Below, piece by piece: positions 1 to 9,680 of a stretch of DNA of 64,000 bases (positions within the stretch are counted from its first letter, which is position 1; the number at the start of each line of letters is the position of its first letter). The position numbers were made by a program, and so were the translations under genes. Under the pieces are notes generated by a model. It saw nothing but the letters and a program-made list of their open reading frames with translations, was not told the DNA's origin and did not search any database. This DNA comes from Galdieria sulphuraria. Lineage: Eukaryota; Rhodophyta; Bangiophyceae; Galdieriales; Galdieriaceae. The DNA is taken from NCBI RefSeq assembly GCF_000341285.1, contig NW_005178451.1, positions 112,344-176,343 on the forward strand, in the 5' to 3' direction.

Positions 1-746
1 GTTTCAGGTATCCATTGTGGTGGACGTTCCATATTCTCTTGATAAAGTCTGACATATTTAGGTATACTGTTTTCCTCATTGCCCATAGGAGCTCCCGAAT
101 CTCCCTTACTACTGGGAGCAACCTCAGAGGCAGCCACCGTTCTCCACGTTACAGGATCGACAACCACCTTTTCTCCAAACTTCTCTCTCGCTTCTTGTCT
201 TCTCTTCGCTGCAAATTCTTCAGAATATTGCTTTCTATTCTCCACTTCCATAGGACTTTCAAATACAAGAGTAACTTCATCCCCAAAGCGTACTTGAATA
301 CCTTTCAAAACACGTGGTAGACCAACTCCTCTCGTAGACCACACTTCCTCACCAAAAGTAGCACTAATAGCTACTAGAATGTCACCTTTTCGAATATCAC
401 CACGTGAGGCTCGAGCTGCATTTCCTCGAGGATCAATATCAGCCACAAATACCATGCCGTCTTCTGCTTCTTCCAAAACCAAACCTAAAGGTTTCTTTAC
501 AAAATAAGCTCTTTCTCCAGGTTGAACCTTCCTTCTAGAACGATCTTGGTCATCTTGAAATATATTGTAGTTGTATTCTGCAACTATGCGAAAGGAACGA
601 ACGTTGATTGCTCTTTTGGAATGGAAACAGCCTCTTCTAAAAGAATAACTTTTGTTTCCTAAGTGAAATGCAGAAGATAACTGACTGGAATTTTGTAAAG
701 TAAAAAGACATGAGTGATAACTCGTCAAGAAGCTCAAAGCTTGCAT
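1..746 (-). CDS. PDZ-domain protein, probably plastid-targeted (3' end outside window)
   Basis: An open frame runs from the ATG at 746 off the left edge (248 codons visible, no stop), so the C-terminus is missing. The first 60 residues are rich in Ser, Arg and hydrophobics and poor in acids, as in an organelle transit peptide. A PDZ-like domain follows at roughly residues 88-160, with the carboxylate-loop signature KPLGLVLEE, then GMVFVADIDPRGNAARA and GDIRKGDILVAIS. A tail with a KYVRLYQENMERPPQW segment comes next. Small plastid PDZ proteins of plants and algae have this pattern, so a thylakoid or stromal scaffold role is an inference. No intron is needed. The plus-strand frames in this stretch are antisense shadows. 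Confidence 0.72.
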   Translation of the reverse strand, partial: MQALSFLTSYHSCLFTLQNSSQLSSAFHLGNKSYSFRRGCFHSKRAINVRSFRIVAEYNYNIFQDDQDRSRRKVQPGERAYFVKKPLGLVLEEAEDGMVFVADIDPRGNAARASRGDIRKGDILVAISATFGEEVWSTRGVGLPRVLKGIQVRFGDEVTLVFESPMEVENRKQYSEEFAAKRRQEAREKFGEKVVVDPVTWRTVAASEVAPSSKGDSGAPMGNEENSIPKYVRLYQENMERPPQWIPE

Positions 747-1183
747 GTTTTGTCCAACGCACCAAATTGATATCAAAATCAGCTTGTGGAGATGTAACGT
801 AACCTCATTTGTGTTGAAACTTGTCACAAGGTCTCTCAAAATGCTTATTGTAATACTTTTGCACAAAGTTGATCAATTCTACCTTGAAAAAACATCTATG
901 TCGTCCAATACTCATACCGAACTTGTCGTTGGCCTCTTGAAAAATCTGAAAACTGGTTTTCTCAGAACAAGACCAGCGTTCAAGCTCGACAAGAGAAAAT
1001 GAAAAATCTTATGCTTTCAGCTATAATATAACGTTCAAATAAGTGCATTATGACTAGAAGAACACCTTGAAGACTTCAAACTGCATTCGAAAGTGGAGTA
1101 GATATAACACGACAGATAAATATAGCCAAATATGGCTTAGGCCGAGTCAAAAGTTGTCAAAATCAGTACAAACGAACTAGTGA
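747..1183. other. Intergenic stretch, no supported gene
   Basis: These 437 bp separate the start of the PDZ gene from the stop of the next minus-strand gene. A plus-strand frame of 85 codons (745-1002) begins inside the PDZ start codon, is not conserved in any way I can see and lacks a plausible domain, so it is treated as chance. The stretch should hold the PDZ promoter and the 3' UTR of the 1184-2923 gene. Confidence 0.5.
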
Positions 1184-2923
1184 TCATTTGCCCATTGTTG
1201 AAATCTGAGTCGCTATTTGATGATAGGTCTTAGCTAAAGATTGGTATAACTCATCACAAGCACTTGATATAAATGGATACTGTAGCCATTGAGATTCCTC
1301 GCTATCGATATGAAAGTGCTCTCCTAGAAGGGAAAACCAGTATTTGATCATTTTGTGATACAAAGGAACAAAGTTGTTGTCGATTTGATTATCATTCAGA
1401 GTCCAGTCCAGCGAATGAAATGAAGGATCTTTTTGTGAAGAGACTGATTGTTTTTTTGAAGTTTGCTCCATCTCCTCATTTTGATGAATTGACAAGGAAG
1501 AGTCGATATATTCTCTTTGACTGATTCTCAGTGAAAGCTTATGCAAAGCTCTTTTCCTTCTTTTCACCACCCCTGCTTTGTTTGGCATGAATGACGAATA
1601 CTGTCGTTCATCGTTGTTTCTCGTCTGAAAGTTACCACGTTGTGGAGACTTGGTCGAGGATTGTGGTGATTCCATACAATTTTCCAAATGTTGAGAAGGA
1701 GAACAATTTTCATTTAAAGGTTTCAAAGAATGTTCATGAGATATGGGATGATACCAAAATAGTTTGATGTCGGCTACGCCATCCATTCTTTGTATATGTC
1801 GTTTCCATATCGTTGTGAACGTTGCTCGATAGTCTGATTCCATTTTCTGAGAAACAATAGAAGAAGCCATTGCATGAATTTTCTTAGCGACAGAAGCGAA
1901 TATGGAACCAAAGAAACCTGGATAGGTCAATGGAATGATAGTATGCATTTGAAAAGTCGTTTGTTTGTATTGTTTACAAAGCAAACAAGATCGGGATACT
2001 CCTCCTTGAGTACGAAAGGTTATTCGAAACCATTGATAAGCAAATGAATTTTTCCTTTCGTACCAATCATTGAAGAGGTCACTTTCGTGGTCATCTATTC
2101 GAAATTCACAAGGAAGTCTTATGGTATGCCATCCATGTGTATCTGTATCAAGTTTTTCTATTTCACCAACAGGTTCGAGATGACGAAAAAATGGCCATAA
2201 TGATCGAGTTTCATTCGTTCGATGCCCTTCTCTCGTGACGCTTACGATACCGGAACCAAGCCAAGTGGACGATGATCGAACAAAGAGTGCTCCTTTCCAA
2301 AGAAAGATATTCTTCTCCAGAGACTCCAAAAGAGTGGTTAGTTTTTGTTCCTCTACTCGTTGAACCAAGTTGATCATTAGAGACCATTTTGAAAGAAGAA
2401 GAGAATTGCTACAAGACCCAACAACCATAGAAAATATGCAGTGCTTGTATGTTGTTCTCCACTTGTGAATAATATTTACCATATAGAGCAACATTTTCAT
2501 ACCGTTGTTATCGACTGTAGTCTGTTGTTGCTTGACTCGCAGGTCAAAGATGATATGGGTTGAAAGAGAAAGATGGAAAGAGGCTTCCAAGAGTTGCTGT
2601 GCTTCCTTCACAAGATTATCATAATGAAGAGAAATAATTGATTGTGGTTTGTTTTGTTTCTCGTTTTCCACTAGTTGCTCTGAATGTGGTCTCCAGTTTG
2701 TATACACTGCCACTGAACAACCATCCTCACACATGACCAGAGAGGAAAACATACTTCTTTTTCTCCTACAGCCATTTGTTTCTTCTCTTTTTGTTTGATG
2801 TATTTCAAAGTCTGTTTCAAAACTTTTTAGAAAAGGTACTATCCATAATATATGAGGATCCAAACAATCCGTAGCCATCTCATTCAATAAAGAAAAGCAC
2901 AAACATTTTAAATATCTTTGCAT
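1184..2923 (-). CDS. Hypothetical 579-aa protein
   Basis: A single uninterrupted 579-codon minus-strand frame with an ATG at 2923. I do not recognise the family. The first half looks globular with many Trp, Phe and His residues. The segment around residues 370-500 is Ser/Asn/Gln-rich and low-complexity with a basic patch (VKRRKRALHKLSLR), and the C-terminus returns to a structured helical stretch. No signal peptide or membrane helix is evident. The first ATG lies only 11 bp from the ATG of the divergent plus-strand gene, so Met16 (2878) may be the real start. The length and lack of stops in AT-rich DNA make it a convincing gene; its function is unknown. Confidence 0.6.
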   Translation of the reverse strand: MQRYLKCLCFSLLNEMATDCLDPHILWIVPFLKSFETDFEIHQTKREETNGCRRKRSMFSSLVMCEDGCSVAVYTNWRPHSEQLVENEKQNKPQSIISLHYDNLVKEAQQLLEASFHLSLSTHIIFDLRVKQQQTTVDNNGMKMLLYMVNIIHKWRTTYKHCIFSMVVGSCSNSLLLSKWSLMINLVQRVEEQKLTTLLESLEKNIFLWKGALFVRSSSTWLGSGIVSVTREGHRTNETRSLWPFFRHLEPVGEIEKLDTDTHGWHTIRLPCEFRIDDHESDLFNDWYERKNSFAYQWFRITFRTQGGVSRSCLLCKQYKQTTFQMHTIIPLTYPGFFGSIFASVAKKIHAMASSIVSQKMESDYRATFTTIWKRHIQRMDGVADIKLFWYHPISHEHSLKPLNENCSPSQHLENCMESPQSSTKSPQRGNFQTRNNDERQYSSFMPNKAGVVKRRKRALHKLSLRISQREYIDSSLSIHQNEEMEQTSKKQSVSSQKDPSFHSLDWTLNDNQIDNNFVPLYHKMIKYWFSLLGEHFHIDSEESQWLQYPFISSACDELYQSLAKTYHQIATQISTMGK

Positions 2924-2934
2924 TGGGCGCCAAA
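2924..2934. promoter_or_regulatory. Minimal bidirectional start region with GGCGCC core
   Basis: Two divergent ATGs (2923 minus, 2935 plus) are separated by the 11 bases TGGGCGCCAAA. The core resembles an E2F/DP site (TTTSGCGC family) read on either strand. Eukaryotic E2F sites often lie at the start of cell-cycle genes. The assignment rests on motif resemblance only, and the two transcripts or their UTRs would have to overlap if both ATGs are used. Confidence 0.3.
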
Positions 2935-3534
2935 ATGAACTCCGATGAATATGTCGAATATTTGGATACGCAAATAACCAAAGTATTGAGAGAGATAGAA
3001 GTCAATTTAATAAATATATATCGAGTATCCATAGAACTGCAAACTTGTGTAAAGAAGCCTCTTCCACATTTGAAGGAGTTACACGAAATTGTGTCCCCTT
3101 GGTGTGCCTATTTGAGAGAACTGGTTTCAACAAAGGAAACAACTAGGGTTCCAACCGTTCAAGGAGCTTTCAACAACGAAAACGCCTTGAGTGAAGCAGA
3201 ACAAAATACTTTACAAGTACGGTAAAATGGGACAAAACGGAAAGTGTTTTCTCAAGTGACTAACTAGGAAATTTCCAATTTATTGGCTCATACCACTGAA
3301 CAGTTATCGTTGGCGGAGAACAGCACCAAAACTTTGAGAGAAGAGTTTCAACGAACACAAAATACAGTGGATACAAAAACTTCACCGAGAAACTGTCAAG
3401 AAAAAGCCGAAATACAGGAGCAGTTGTTCCAAGTGGATTCTCCTACAACTATGTGGAAAGAGTTGTTAGATAAATATTCTGAAGAAAGTCATTCTACGAG
3501 TGAGCATTGGTATGGAGAAGACAACATACAGTAA
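2935..3534 (+). CDS. Small helical/coiled-coil protein, hypothetical
   Basis: Two exons, 2935-3216 and 3268-3534, join in frame across a 51-bp GT-AG intron with a CTAAC branch-like sequence just before the acceptor. The product is about 182 aa, mostly acidic and helical, with heptad-like spacing throughout, and has no membrane segment. A reading frame that opens at a TTG 12 bases upstream is not used; the first ATG is at 2935. The profile would suit a subunit of a larger complex (Mediator, kinetochore or tethering type), but I cannot assign one. It diverges from the 579-aa gene across 11 bp. Confidence 0.55.
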
Positions 3535-3587
3535 TAAACGATTCAACGACTCTGCTGTCAAATCTCTGATATATCGAATCTATCTCG

Positions 3588-4208
3588 TCATAGAGCCATG
3601 TCTGCAATAGGATTAGCATGAATAGTAACATCTCGTATTATGATGTCTTCCAAAGGACGATACTTCTCGTCCACTGGTATCTTTTCTATTTTCTTTAAAG
3701 TATCGAAGCCATAAATAACACTAGGTGACTTAATGGACTGCAACAATGTAGCTACTCACTTACTGTCCAAAAATGGTATAAGCTTTATCCAAATGGGGTG
3801 CCTTATCAAGAGTGATAAAAAACTGACTTTGATTGGAACAAGGTCCTCTATTCGCCATGGCAACCATCCCACTTCTGCTGAACCTTAAGGTTTCCACAAT
3901 TTCGTTATCAAAAGGCTCTCCCCAAATAGAAGTTCCGCCTTTTCCTGTTCCTGTAGGGTCACCTCCTTGAACAATAAAACCACTTATCAACCGATGGAAC
4001 TTAGTTCCAGTATAGTAATCACTGGCACATAAGGCGAGAAAGTTCTAAAAGGCCAGTTAGAATGGTCCCCAAAAAGTGTCAACTTACTTCTGTTGCCTTG
4101 GGAGACATATCACAGAACAACTCTATCTTTATATCTCCATGGGTTGTATGCAAAGTTACAGACTAACGACAGTCAAAAGAACTTGAATCAGAAACTATTA
4201 CTAACCAT
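3588..4208 (-). CDS. PPIL3: Cyclophilin-type peptidyl-prolyl isomerase, PPIL3-like
   Basis: Four exons (4208-4206, 4162-4088, 4044-3764, 3720-3588) with three 43-bp introns give 163 aa, the usual size for spliceosomal PPIL3. The mature start MSVTLHTTHGDIKIELF matches the family, and the active-site and substrate-pocket segments FHRLISGF, QGGDPTGTGKGG, MANRG and SQFFITL are intact. The C-terminus RDVTIHANP is also typical. The protein should catalyse prolyl cis-trans isomerisation in the nucleus as a spliceosome-associated cyclophilin. The first coding exon carries only the ATG. Transcription diverges from UPF3 across 36 bp. Confidence 0.9.
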
Positions 4209-4244
4209 AATCGGATGTCAATATTGCTGTTCTAAAATTTCTCT
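4209..4244. promoter_or_regulatory. 36-bp divergent promoter between PPIL3 and UPF3
   Basis: The PPIL3 ATG (4208, minus) and the UPF3 ATG (4245, plus) are only 36 bp apart, so both core promoters and 5' UTRs must lie here or overlap the other gene. The sequence is AT-rich with no clear TATA box. Confidence 0.4.
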
Positions 4245-5273
4245 ATGCGGCATTCTTCAAGTAGAGACTCTGCTTCTTCTCGTAGTTTTTATGAGAGGAC
4301 ACGTTGGTCAAGCAGAAGTTCTACGTACCGAGAAAAGAATTTTGCAAAACAGGGATATGTTCAAACTGGTTCTGATAGAGATGACTTTGCGCGAAGTTTT
4401 TATCCAAAACGAGGTCCAGGATCCTTCAAGGGCGCGTTTGTGGAAAGAAAGGAAGAATCTAGTAGAATTCAAAGACCGTACAAAAACTATCACAAGTATG
4501 TTCCAGATATAAGTCGAAATAACCACAATGTTGCAAATTATCCCCTTAGAAAGGAAAATAGCCCTTACTTGGTGAAAGTTTGGGTGCGAAACCTTCCTCC
4601 TTCCTACAGTGAAGACGATTTTCATATGGCCTTTGAATCGGCTGGTCATTCTTTTTCATTGGTTGCCTGGTGTCAGTTCTACCCGGGTTGTCCCGCAAGT
4701 CGCAAAGAAACATTATCTTCTGCGAAGAAAGGTTTTGCTTACCTTGCGTTTCAGTCTTTGGAGGACGCATTGGGGTTTGAAAAGGAGTACAGCGGCTTGA
4801 AGTTGAAAGATACAAACAATGGTGTTGAGTATGGAATAAGAGTATTCCGTGCACTGTTTCCAAAGGTTCCGTCAAAGTTTCGTTGTCGTGATTCTTGCGT
4901 TGCGACTATCTTCGAAGATGCGGATTTTCGTCGTTTTGAAGAATCACTGAATGGTACACAAGATGAAAGAGAGCAATCGGAGGGAAATTTAAGTGTCATA
5001 AACGCAACTTCAGATAGTGACGATAGGCAATGTCAACAAGTTAATAATAGAACTCAATCTGTATCTGCAGCTGATCTAGCTTTTGACAAAGGAATTGGTT
5101 CGCAAGAGAGAACAGTCAAGAGTTCTAATGGTGAAAAAGATACGATTCAAAGTAATATCCCAACAAAGCAACGATATTCTCAACGAATCACAGAAAAAGT
5201 TTCCTCATCATCTCGAAGTCGTTTGACTCCTCGTTATCGAGTAAAGAGCAAAACAGAACAAGGACAAAAATAA
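4245..5273 (+). CDS. UPF3: Nonsense-mediated decay factor UPF3/Smg4
   Basis: A single-exon 342-aa frame from the ATG at 4245. After a basic, Arg/Ser-rich N-terminus, residues about 105-230 form the Smg4/UPF3 RNP-like domain: LVKVWVRNLPPSYSEDDF, GFAYLAFQSLEDALGF and the hallmark end CVATIFEDADFRRFEESL. The C-terminal 110 residues are acidic, then Ser/Arg-rich and disordered. UPF3 bridges UPF2 and the exon-junction complex during nonsense-mediated decay. An exon-junction-binding peptide typical of animal UPF3B is not obvious in the tail. It diverges from PPIL3. Confidence 0.85.
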   Translation: MRHSSSRDSASSRSFYERTRWSSRSSTYREKNFAKQGYVQTGSDRDDFARSFYPKRGPGSFKGAFVERKEESSRIQRPYKNYHKYVPDISRNNHNVANYPLRKENSPYLVKVWVRNLPPSYSEDDFHMAFESAGHSFSLVAWCQFYPGCPASRKETLSSAKKGFAYLAFQSLEDALGFEKEYSGLKLKDTNNGVEYGIRVFRALFPKVPSKFRCRDSCVATIFEDADFRRFEESLNGTQDEREQSEGNLSVINATSDSDDRQCQQVNNRTQSVSAADLAFDKGIGSQERTVKSSNGEKDTIQSNIPTKQRYSQRITEKVSSSSRSRLTPRYRVKSKTEQGQK

Positions 5274-5765
5274 TATTTCATTCGTATTACAAGCTATGTA
5301 GGCTTTCAAAGACATTGTGGAGTCTTTACCCTTAACCATGTTTTACTTATTTCATGGAACTATGGAAAGTAGAAATCGTTCCGACTGAAAACGTTTCAAG
5401 TTGTAACTGAAATCTTTTACGAAAATTGGAGGTTATTGAGAAGTTGTCAAGGTTCGCAGAAAGAAGACAATAGCAAAAAATATGATGTATATCGACGAAA
5501 TGGAGTGTTGGTTGGACAAGCTCACGTGGCCAGCTTGTGTTTGCCAGTCAGATGCTATACAGTAGTATACAACCTTAAAAGAAATAGAATAATTTGTTGG
5601 CAACAATACTAAGAGTAATAGTTTAAATTTTTGAAGGTTCGGAATATTAATGACCTGTGTTTGTCTCGTTAGATGGTTTTGTGAGCTTATATCACAGTTG
5701 TCTAGAACTGTATAAATATAAAAAATCCCCTTGAATGTGTAGACTATTGGGAATATCCGGATAAA
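5274..5765. other. Intergenic, no gene seen
   Basis: The sequence between the UPF3 stop and tRNA-Leu is AT-rich with many stops in all frames. I see no repeat or RNA structure. It should contain the UPF3 3' UTR and the tRNA 5' flank. Confidence 0.5.
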
Positions 5766-5850
5766 GCTAGGTTGGCCGAGTGGTCTAAGGCGGTAGACTT
5801 AAGATCTACTGGGGCTACGCTCCGCGAGGGTTCGAACCCCTCACCTAGCA
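5766..5850 (+). tRNA. trnL-UAA: tRNA-Leu (anticodon UAA)
   Basis: The acceptor stem GCTAGGT pairs with ACCTAGC, with discriminator A at 5850. The D-arm carries TGGCCGAGTGG (A box), the anticodon stem GTAGA/TCTAC encloses the loop CTTAAGA with anticodon TAA, a long type-II variable arm follows, and the T-arm is GGTTCGAACCC (B box). The 85-nt length and long variable arm fit leucine. It has no intron. CCA is not encoded, as expected for a nuclear tRNA. The T-run downstream is short and interrupted (TTTCTTT). Confidence 0.96.
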
Positions 5851-6113
5851 TTTCTTTGTATGACATTTCCAGTGTTTATTTTGTTTTTGGTTGATTCTTC
5901 AAGAGAAGACCTCATTTAAATACAAGTTTGAGGAGATCTTTCTTTTGTCACAAAGTGGTCTCACTATGAGCTACATTTTCTATTTCAAATTGTATTTTTT
6001 TAGAAACGTTACGAAATGATAAGAGTATGATGCATAGAGAGTTCACTCTCATTGGAGATGGCGAATGATTGACCAGTTACCACTGTAGACGAAGTGGACT
6101 GAAGCTCTTTTCA

Positions 6114-8226
6114 ATGCAGCGTCTACTAAAAACGTGGAATGATCGAGGGCGTTATTGTAGGATATGGCAACATTTTTTTGTCGCACTTTTGTCAACAGGA
6201 ACGACGGTGCCACCGTTGAAGACTACGACTTTGGAACCAACAGAACATATGTTTAATCTACTTCACTACGGGAAAGTGAAAGTTTATCCTTCGAGAGAAA
6301 GAGTCTTACAGCTACTTAACACGATGAAGCAGGAAAAAAGCTGTGAGTCAGGGAAAGGAAATAAATCGTCTGGGCGGATCCATTTTCAACGAATATTTTT
6401 TGCTTCGGAGGAAGAAGCAGAGAACAAGCTAAAGCAGGCTGCAATGAACGAGGTCACTCATAGACAAAGAGGTGCTTTAACTGCACTCATTCGTCCTATT
6501 TTCTTCCAAGCTTATGTTCAACTGGGAAGGCACAGTGCTTGGAAACTTGTGTCCGTATTGGAAAATGTATGTTCCAAAGAAGAGACGGCAGAAGAGGCTA
6601 GAATACGACAGCTTGCAATAGAGCAGTGTATAAAGGCTTTGTGGACTGAAAGCTGGAAACGAAAGGATGTTGAAACTTTGACCTTTCTCTTAACTTTGAT
6701 CAAGGTATTTAGTCAGGTTTGTTGATGTAGATATTTTGTTTCATGAAAAAAATTTTACAGAAGAAGCAACCCATGCGTATAGTCGATTTAGAACGACTCA
6801 TTCAGTATCAATATCATATCCAGAAAAGTTCTGTGGCAGATAATCTTATCAAAGCGACAAAGAGTAGAGAACAAGTCAACCAAATACGAGAATTGTATTG
6901 GAAGCTTGCTGAACAGTTTCCACAATCTTCCAAGGTAAGAAGTACTCATCTATTATCTATTTCGATTCTCAGATATTCATCTCAGCTGCACAATCTTTAT
7001 CTTTTGTTTTGTCACAATGAGCTGTCCACTACACAAGCGAAAAAAGAAATGCATCTGGTGTTGAGCTGTGATCATTTCTCATTTTCTTGTGAAACTTTTC
7101 GAGTTCTGCTTCCTTCAGTTTCTAATAAGGACCATTTCATCCTCTATTTAAAGGTTGCAAATCAACGCAAGCTCTTTAGACGCCCTGTATTTTCTATTTG
7201 GGTGATTAAGGCAATGTTCCGTCTCTATGACATATCCACAAACCAAGTAGAGCGTCTCAAATGGCTGCAGTTGATGCAATTATACTTGGAATGTCAGTTG
7301 AACAAAGGTATCAGTGTTCCCAAGGAAACTATTGAGGAGGTTATGATTGAGTTGGCAAGACGTGGACAAGTAAAGGTAATTATGCATGATAAGAAAGTAT
7401 TTGGTTTACCGACTGTGTATATCAGGCGTCACTTCATCTCTTTTGGTTTCTCAAGTCTTGCTGGATGAGTGGCCCAGATAGACGTGTGTTGAGGATTTTG
7501 TTGCTAACTACGAGTCGAAATTCTTTTCCAACATGTCAACACCAAGTGAACGAGATTTGGAAGTTGCTGATGGGTAGAAGGGAAGCCAACACAATAGTTG
7601 CTAAGGATCAGAAGCTTTATATTTATGCATGTGGAATGAGTAAACAAGTGGACAAATTGTTGGCTTTGCGGCATTCTATTTTTGATGAAAAGATTGAACT
7701 TTATATGGCTTTGATTCATGCTTTGCTTTGGAACCACCTGAAAGAGGAGGCATTGTTGCTTTTGCAACAACTGGAGACGCAGTTTCCTTATTTCAATGCG
7801 TCTTTGATGGGATGCTTTTTATTACCTCCCCGAAGTATTTTGTGGATGTTGTCCAACGATGAGGTTCGAACATTACTTGAACGTTGTTATTCGGTAGATT
7901 TGTTTTTAGAGTTACTAGCAAAGCATTCTCTCTTTATCAAAGGAGATCCCTTTTTTAGAAGAGATATTGTTCAGATATTGGTTCGTTTTTGGTATTTGTT
8001 AGATTCTGTGGGTGTGCATGGAATGGAAGATTGCAGTTATGATTGGATATTTTCGGAACTGGAATATTTTCAGCGGCATGAATGTTATTCACATAGTGCA
8101 AGTGGAAAGGAAGAGAGTTACAAAGAAAGAATATTAGATCATAGCTTTGTAAAGTTACTGGTAGAAAAAGGGATGGATGAATTGGCTGGTCGTTTAGATA
8201 TGTTTGCTTGTATATGCAAGATTTAG
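6114..8226 (+). CDS. Helical-repeat-like protein with presequence-like N-terminus, hypothetical
   Basis: Four exons (6114-6704, 6761-6934, 6986-7375, 7426-8226) splice in frame with introns of 56, 51 and 50 bp to give about 651 aa. The first ATG in frame is 6114; the upstream 45 bases have no ATG. The first 30 residues are Arg/Trp-rich without acids, consistent with mitochondrial import. The rest is leucine-rich and predicted all-helical by eye, with repeated Leu/Arg/Glu helices such as YMALIHALLWNHLKEEALLLLQQLE. This suggests a PPR, TPR or other helical-repeat organelle RNA factor, but I cannot find a clean 35-residue repeat. The second intron could use an acceptor 13 bp earlier, which breaks the frame. 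Confidence 0.6.
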
Positions 8227-8559
8227 AAAGATTGTTATCTTTCCCTAGCTGGAGTCGACTATTTATCATACTTTTTGAATTCATGGAAATAAAATCAACT
8301 TGAGATAGGAATGTGAAGGAAATTCGCACAAGAACCAATGTGGATGGATAGATAGAAATAGAACAATGCTAGACTTGGAGAATATTTTTTTTGCTGCTAT
8401 GGCGTTTGAAACAACCGAGTGCCATATGATTATCTTTTATGTTTTCTTATATTTCCATCTCTTTGCAAGGAATGAATTTAGTCTATCTGTTGTTGGCATA
8501 AGAATGAAGATTGATTACTTTTCAATAATAATCTTGACAAAAGAAACTTGTGACTTTTC
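8227..8559. other. Intergenic, no gene seen
   Basis: The 333 bp between the helical-repeat gene and dephospho-CoA kinase contain only a chance open frame on the plus strand (8366-8569) that overlaps the kinase start in another frame. Confidence 0.5.
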
Positions 8560-9566
8560 ATGTCATTAGTAATTGGTTTAACGGGTGGTATTGCTAGTGG
8601 AAAAAGTACTGTTGTAGAGCTTTTGAAGAAAAAGAGTAGGAACGACTATACATATCTCGTCAACCAACAAAATAACAATAACAACCATCTATTCTAGATG
8701 CCGTTGTCGTTGACGCCGATTGGATTGCTCGTCAAGTCGTAGAACCAGGAACTTTTGCTTACAAAAGGTAGTTGATGGTTGTCTAAAGGAGTGCAAATGA
8801 TAAAATAGTAGAATTGTTCGTGAATTTGGAACACAAGTGGTTGGAGCTGATAGAAAACTGGATCGCACGCAGTTGGTAAGTTGCAGTGTTGGGATGACAG
8901 CTGTAACGTTGATATACAACATAGGGACGACTGATATTTGGAGATGAGTCAAAAAGACGCCAACTGAACAGAATTACGCACCCTTGGATTATATTTTATA
9001 TGATTAGAGACTGTGTTATGAGTGTACTGATGGGTCGTCCTTTTATTGTATTAGACGTGCCACTTCTTTTTGAAACCAGGCGATTGTTATGGTTTGTAAC
9101 TAATGGATTCGTTGTACTAGTAATAGACTTCAACTCTGCTAGGCTCTGCACTGTTACGGTCGTAGTTGTGTGTGACCGAGATCAACAAATTGATCGACTC
9201 GTGAGAAGAAACCACTTATCACGAGAAGAAGCCTTACAAAGGTAAGAATTGGTTGGGTCGAAACTCTTCCGATGATGGAATAATGATGGGTAGAATCGAT
9301 TCTCAAATGCCTTTACAAGAGAAAGCAGCTATGGCACATTTCGTATTGGATAATTCTGGTAAGAGTGATCAAACATGTTCTAGTGAATGATTAACGAATA
9401 TGGTAAAGGTTCCTTGTTAGCTTTAGAAGAGCAAGTTGAGAATCTTTGGCAACAACTGCAATGCATCCGGAAGCAACGGTTGCGTTATTACAAATTATTT
9501 GGCACGATATGTTTTGGGATTCTCGTTGGCATTCCCTTGTGTCGTTCTATTGCTACTCACTTATGA
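8560..9566 (+). CDS. coaE: Dephospho-CoA kinase
   Basis: Seven exons (8560-8635, 8698-8767, 8812-8875, 8925-9091, 9143-9241, 9294-9358, 9409-9566) give 232 aa. The start MSLVIGLTGGIASGKST is the Walker A loop. VVVDADWIARQVVEPG, the lid residues around HPWI, LDVPLLFE and VVCDRDQQIDRLVRRN are all family hallmarks. The enzyme phosphorylates the ribose 3'-OH of dephospho-CoA, the last step of CoA synthesis. The C-terminus ends in a hydrophobic helix (YYKLFGTICFGILVGIPLC), like the membrane-anchored eukaryotic DCAKD type, so mitochondrial or ER membrane attachment is likely. The donor at 9092 (GTTTGT) was chosen because it alone restores the frame. Confidence 0.88.
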
Positions 9567-9680
9567 AATCATAATAATCACAATAATAAAATAAGATGGA
9601 TTGAAAGCGTTAAAATGCTTTTAATGGAGTTATCATATAGAAAAAAACACGACACAAAAGACACAAGGCGCCAAAATGTC

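Noticed and set aside
15-320. Plus-strand open frames over the left end
   Set aside because: They are antisense to the PDZ gene, whose minus frame carries a recognisable domain.
745-1002. 85-aa plus-strand frame
   Set aside because: It opens inside the PDZ start codon and shows no domain, signal or partner exon.
8366-8569. 67-aa plus-strand frame upstream of dephospho-CoA kinase
   Set aside because: It overlaps the kinase start in another frame and has no features.
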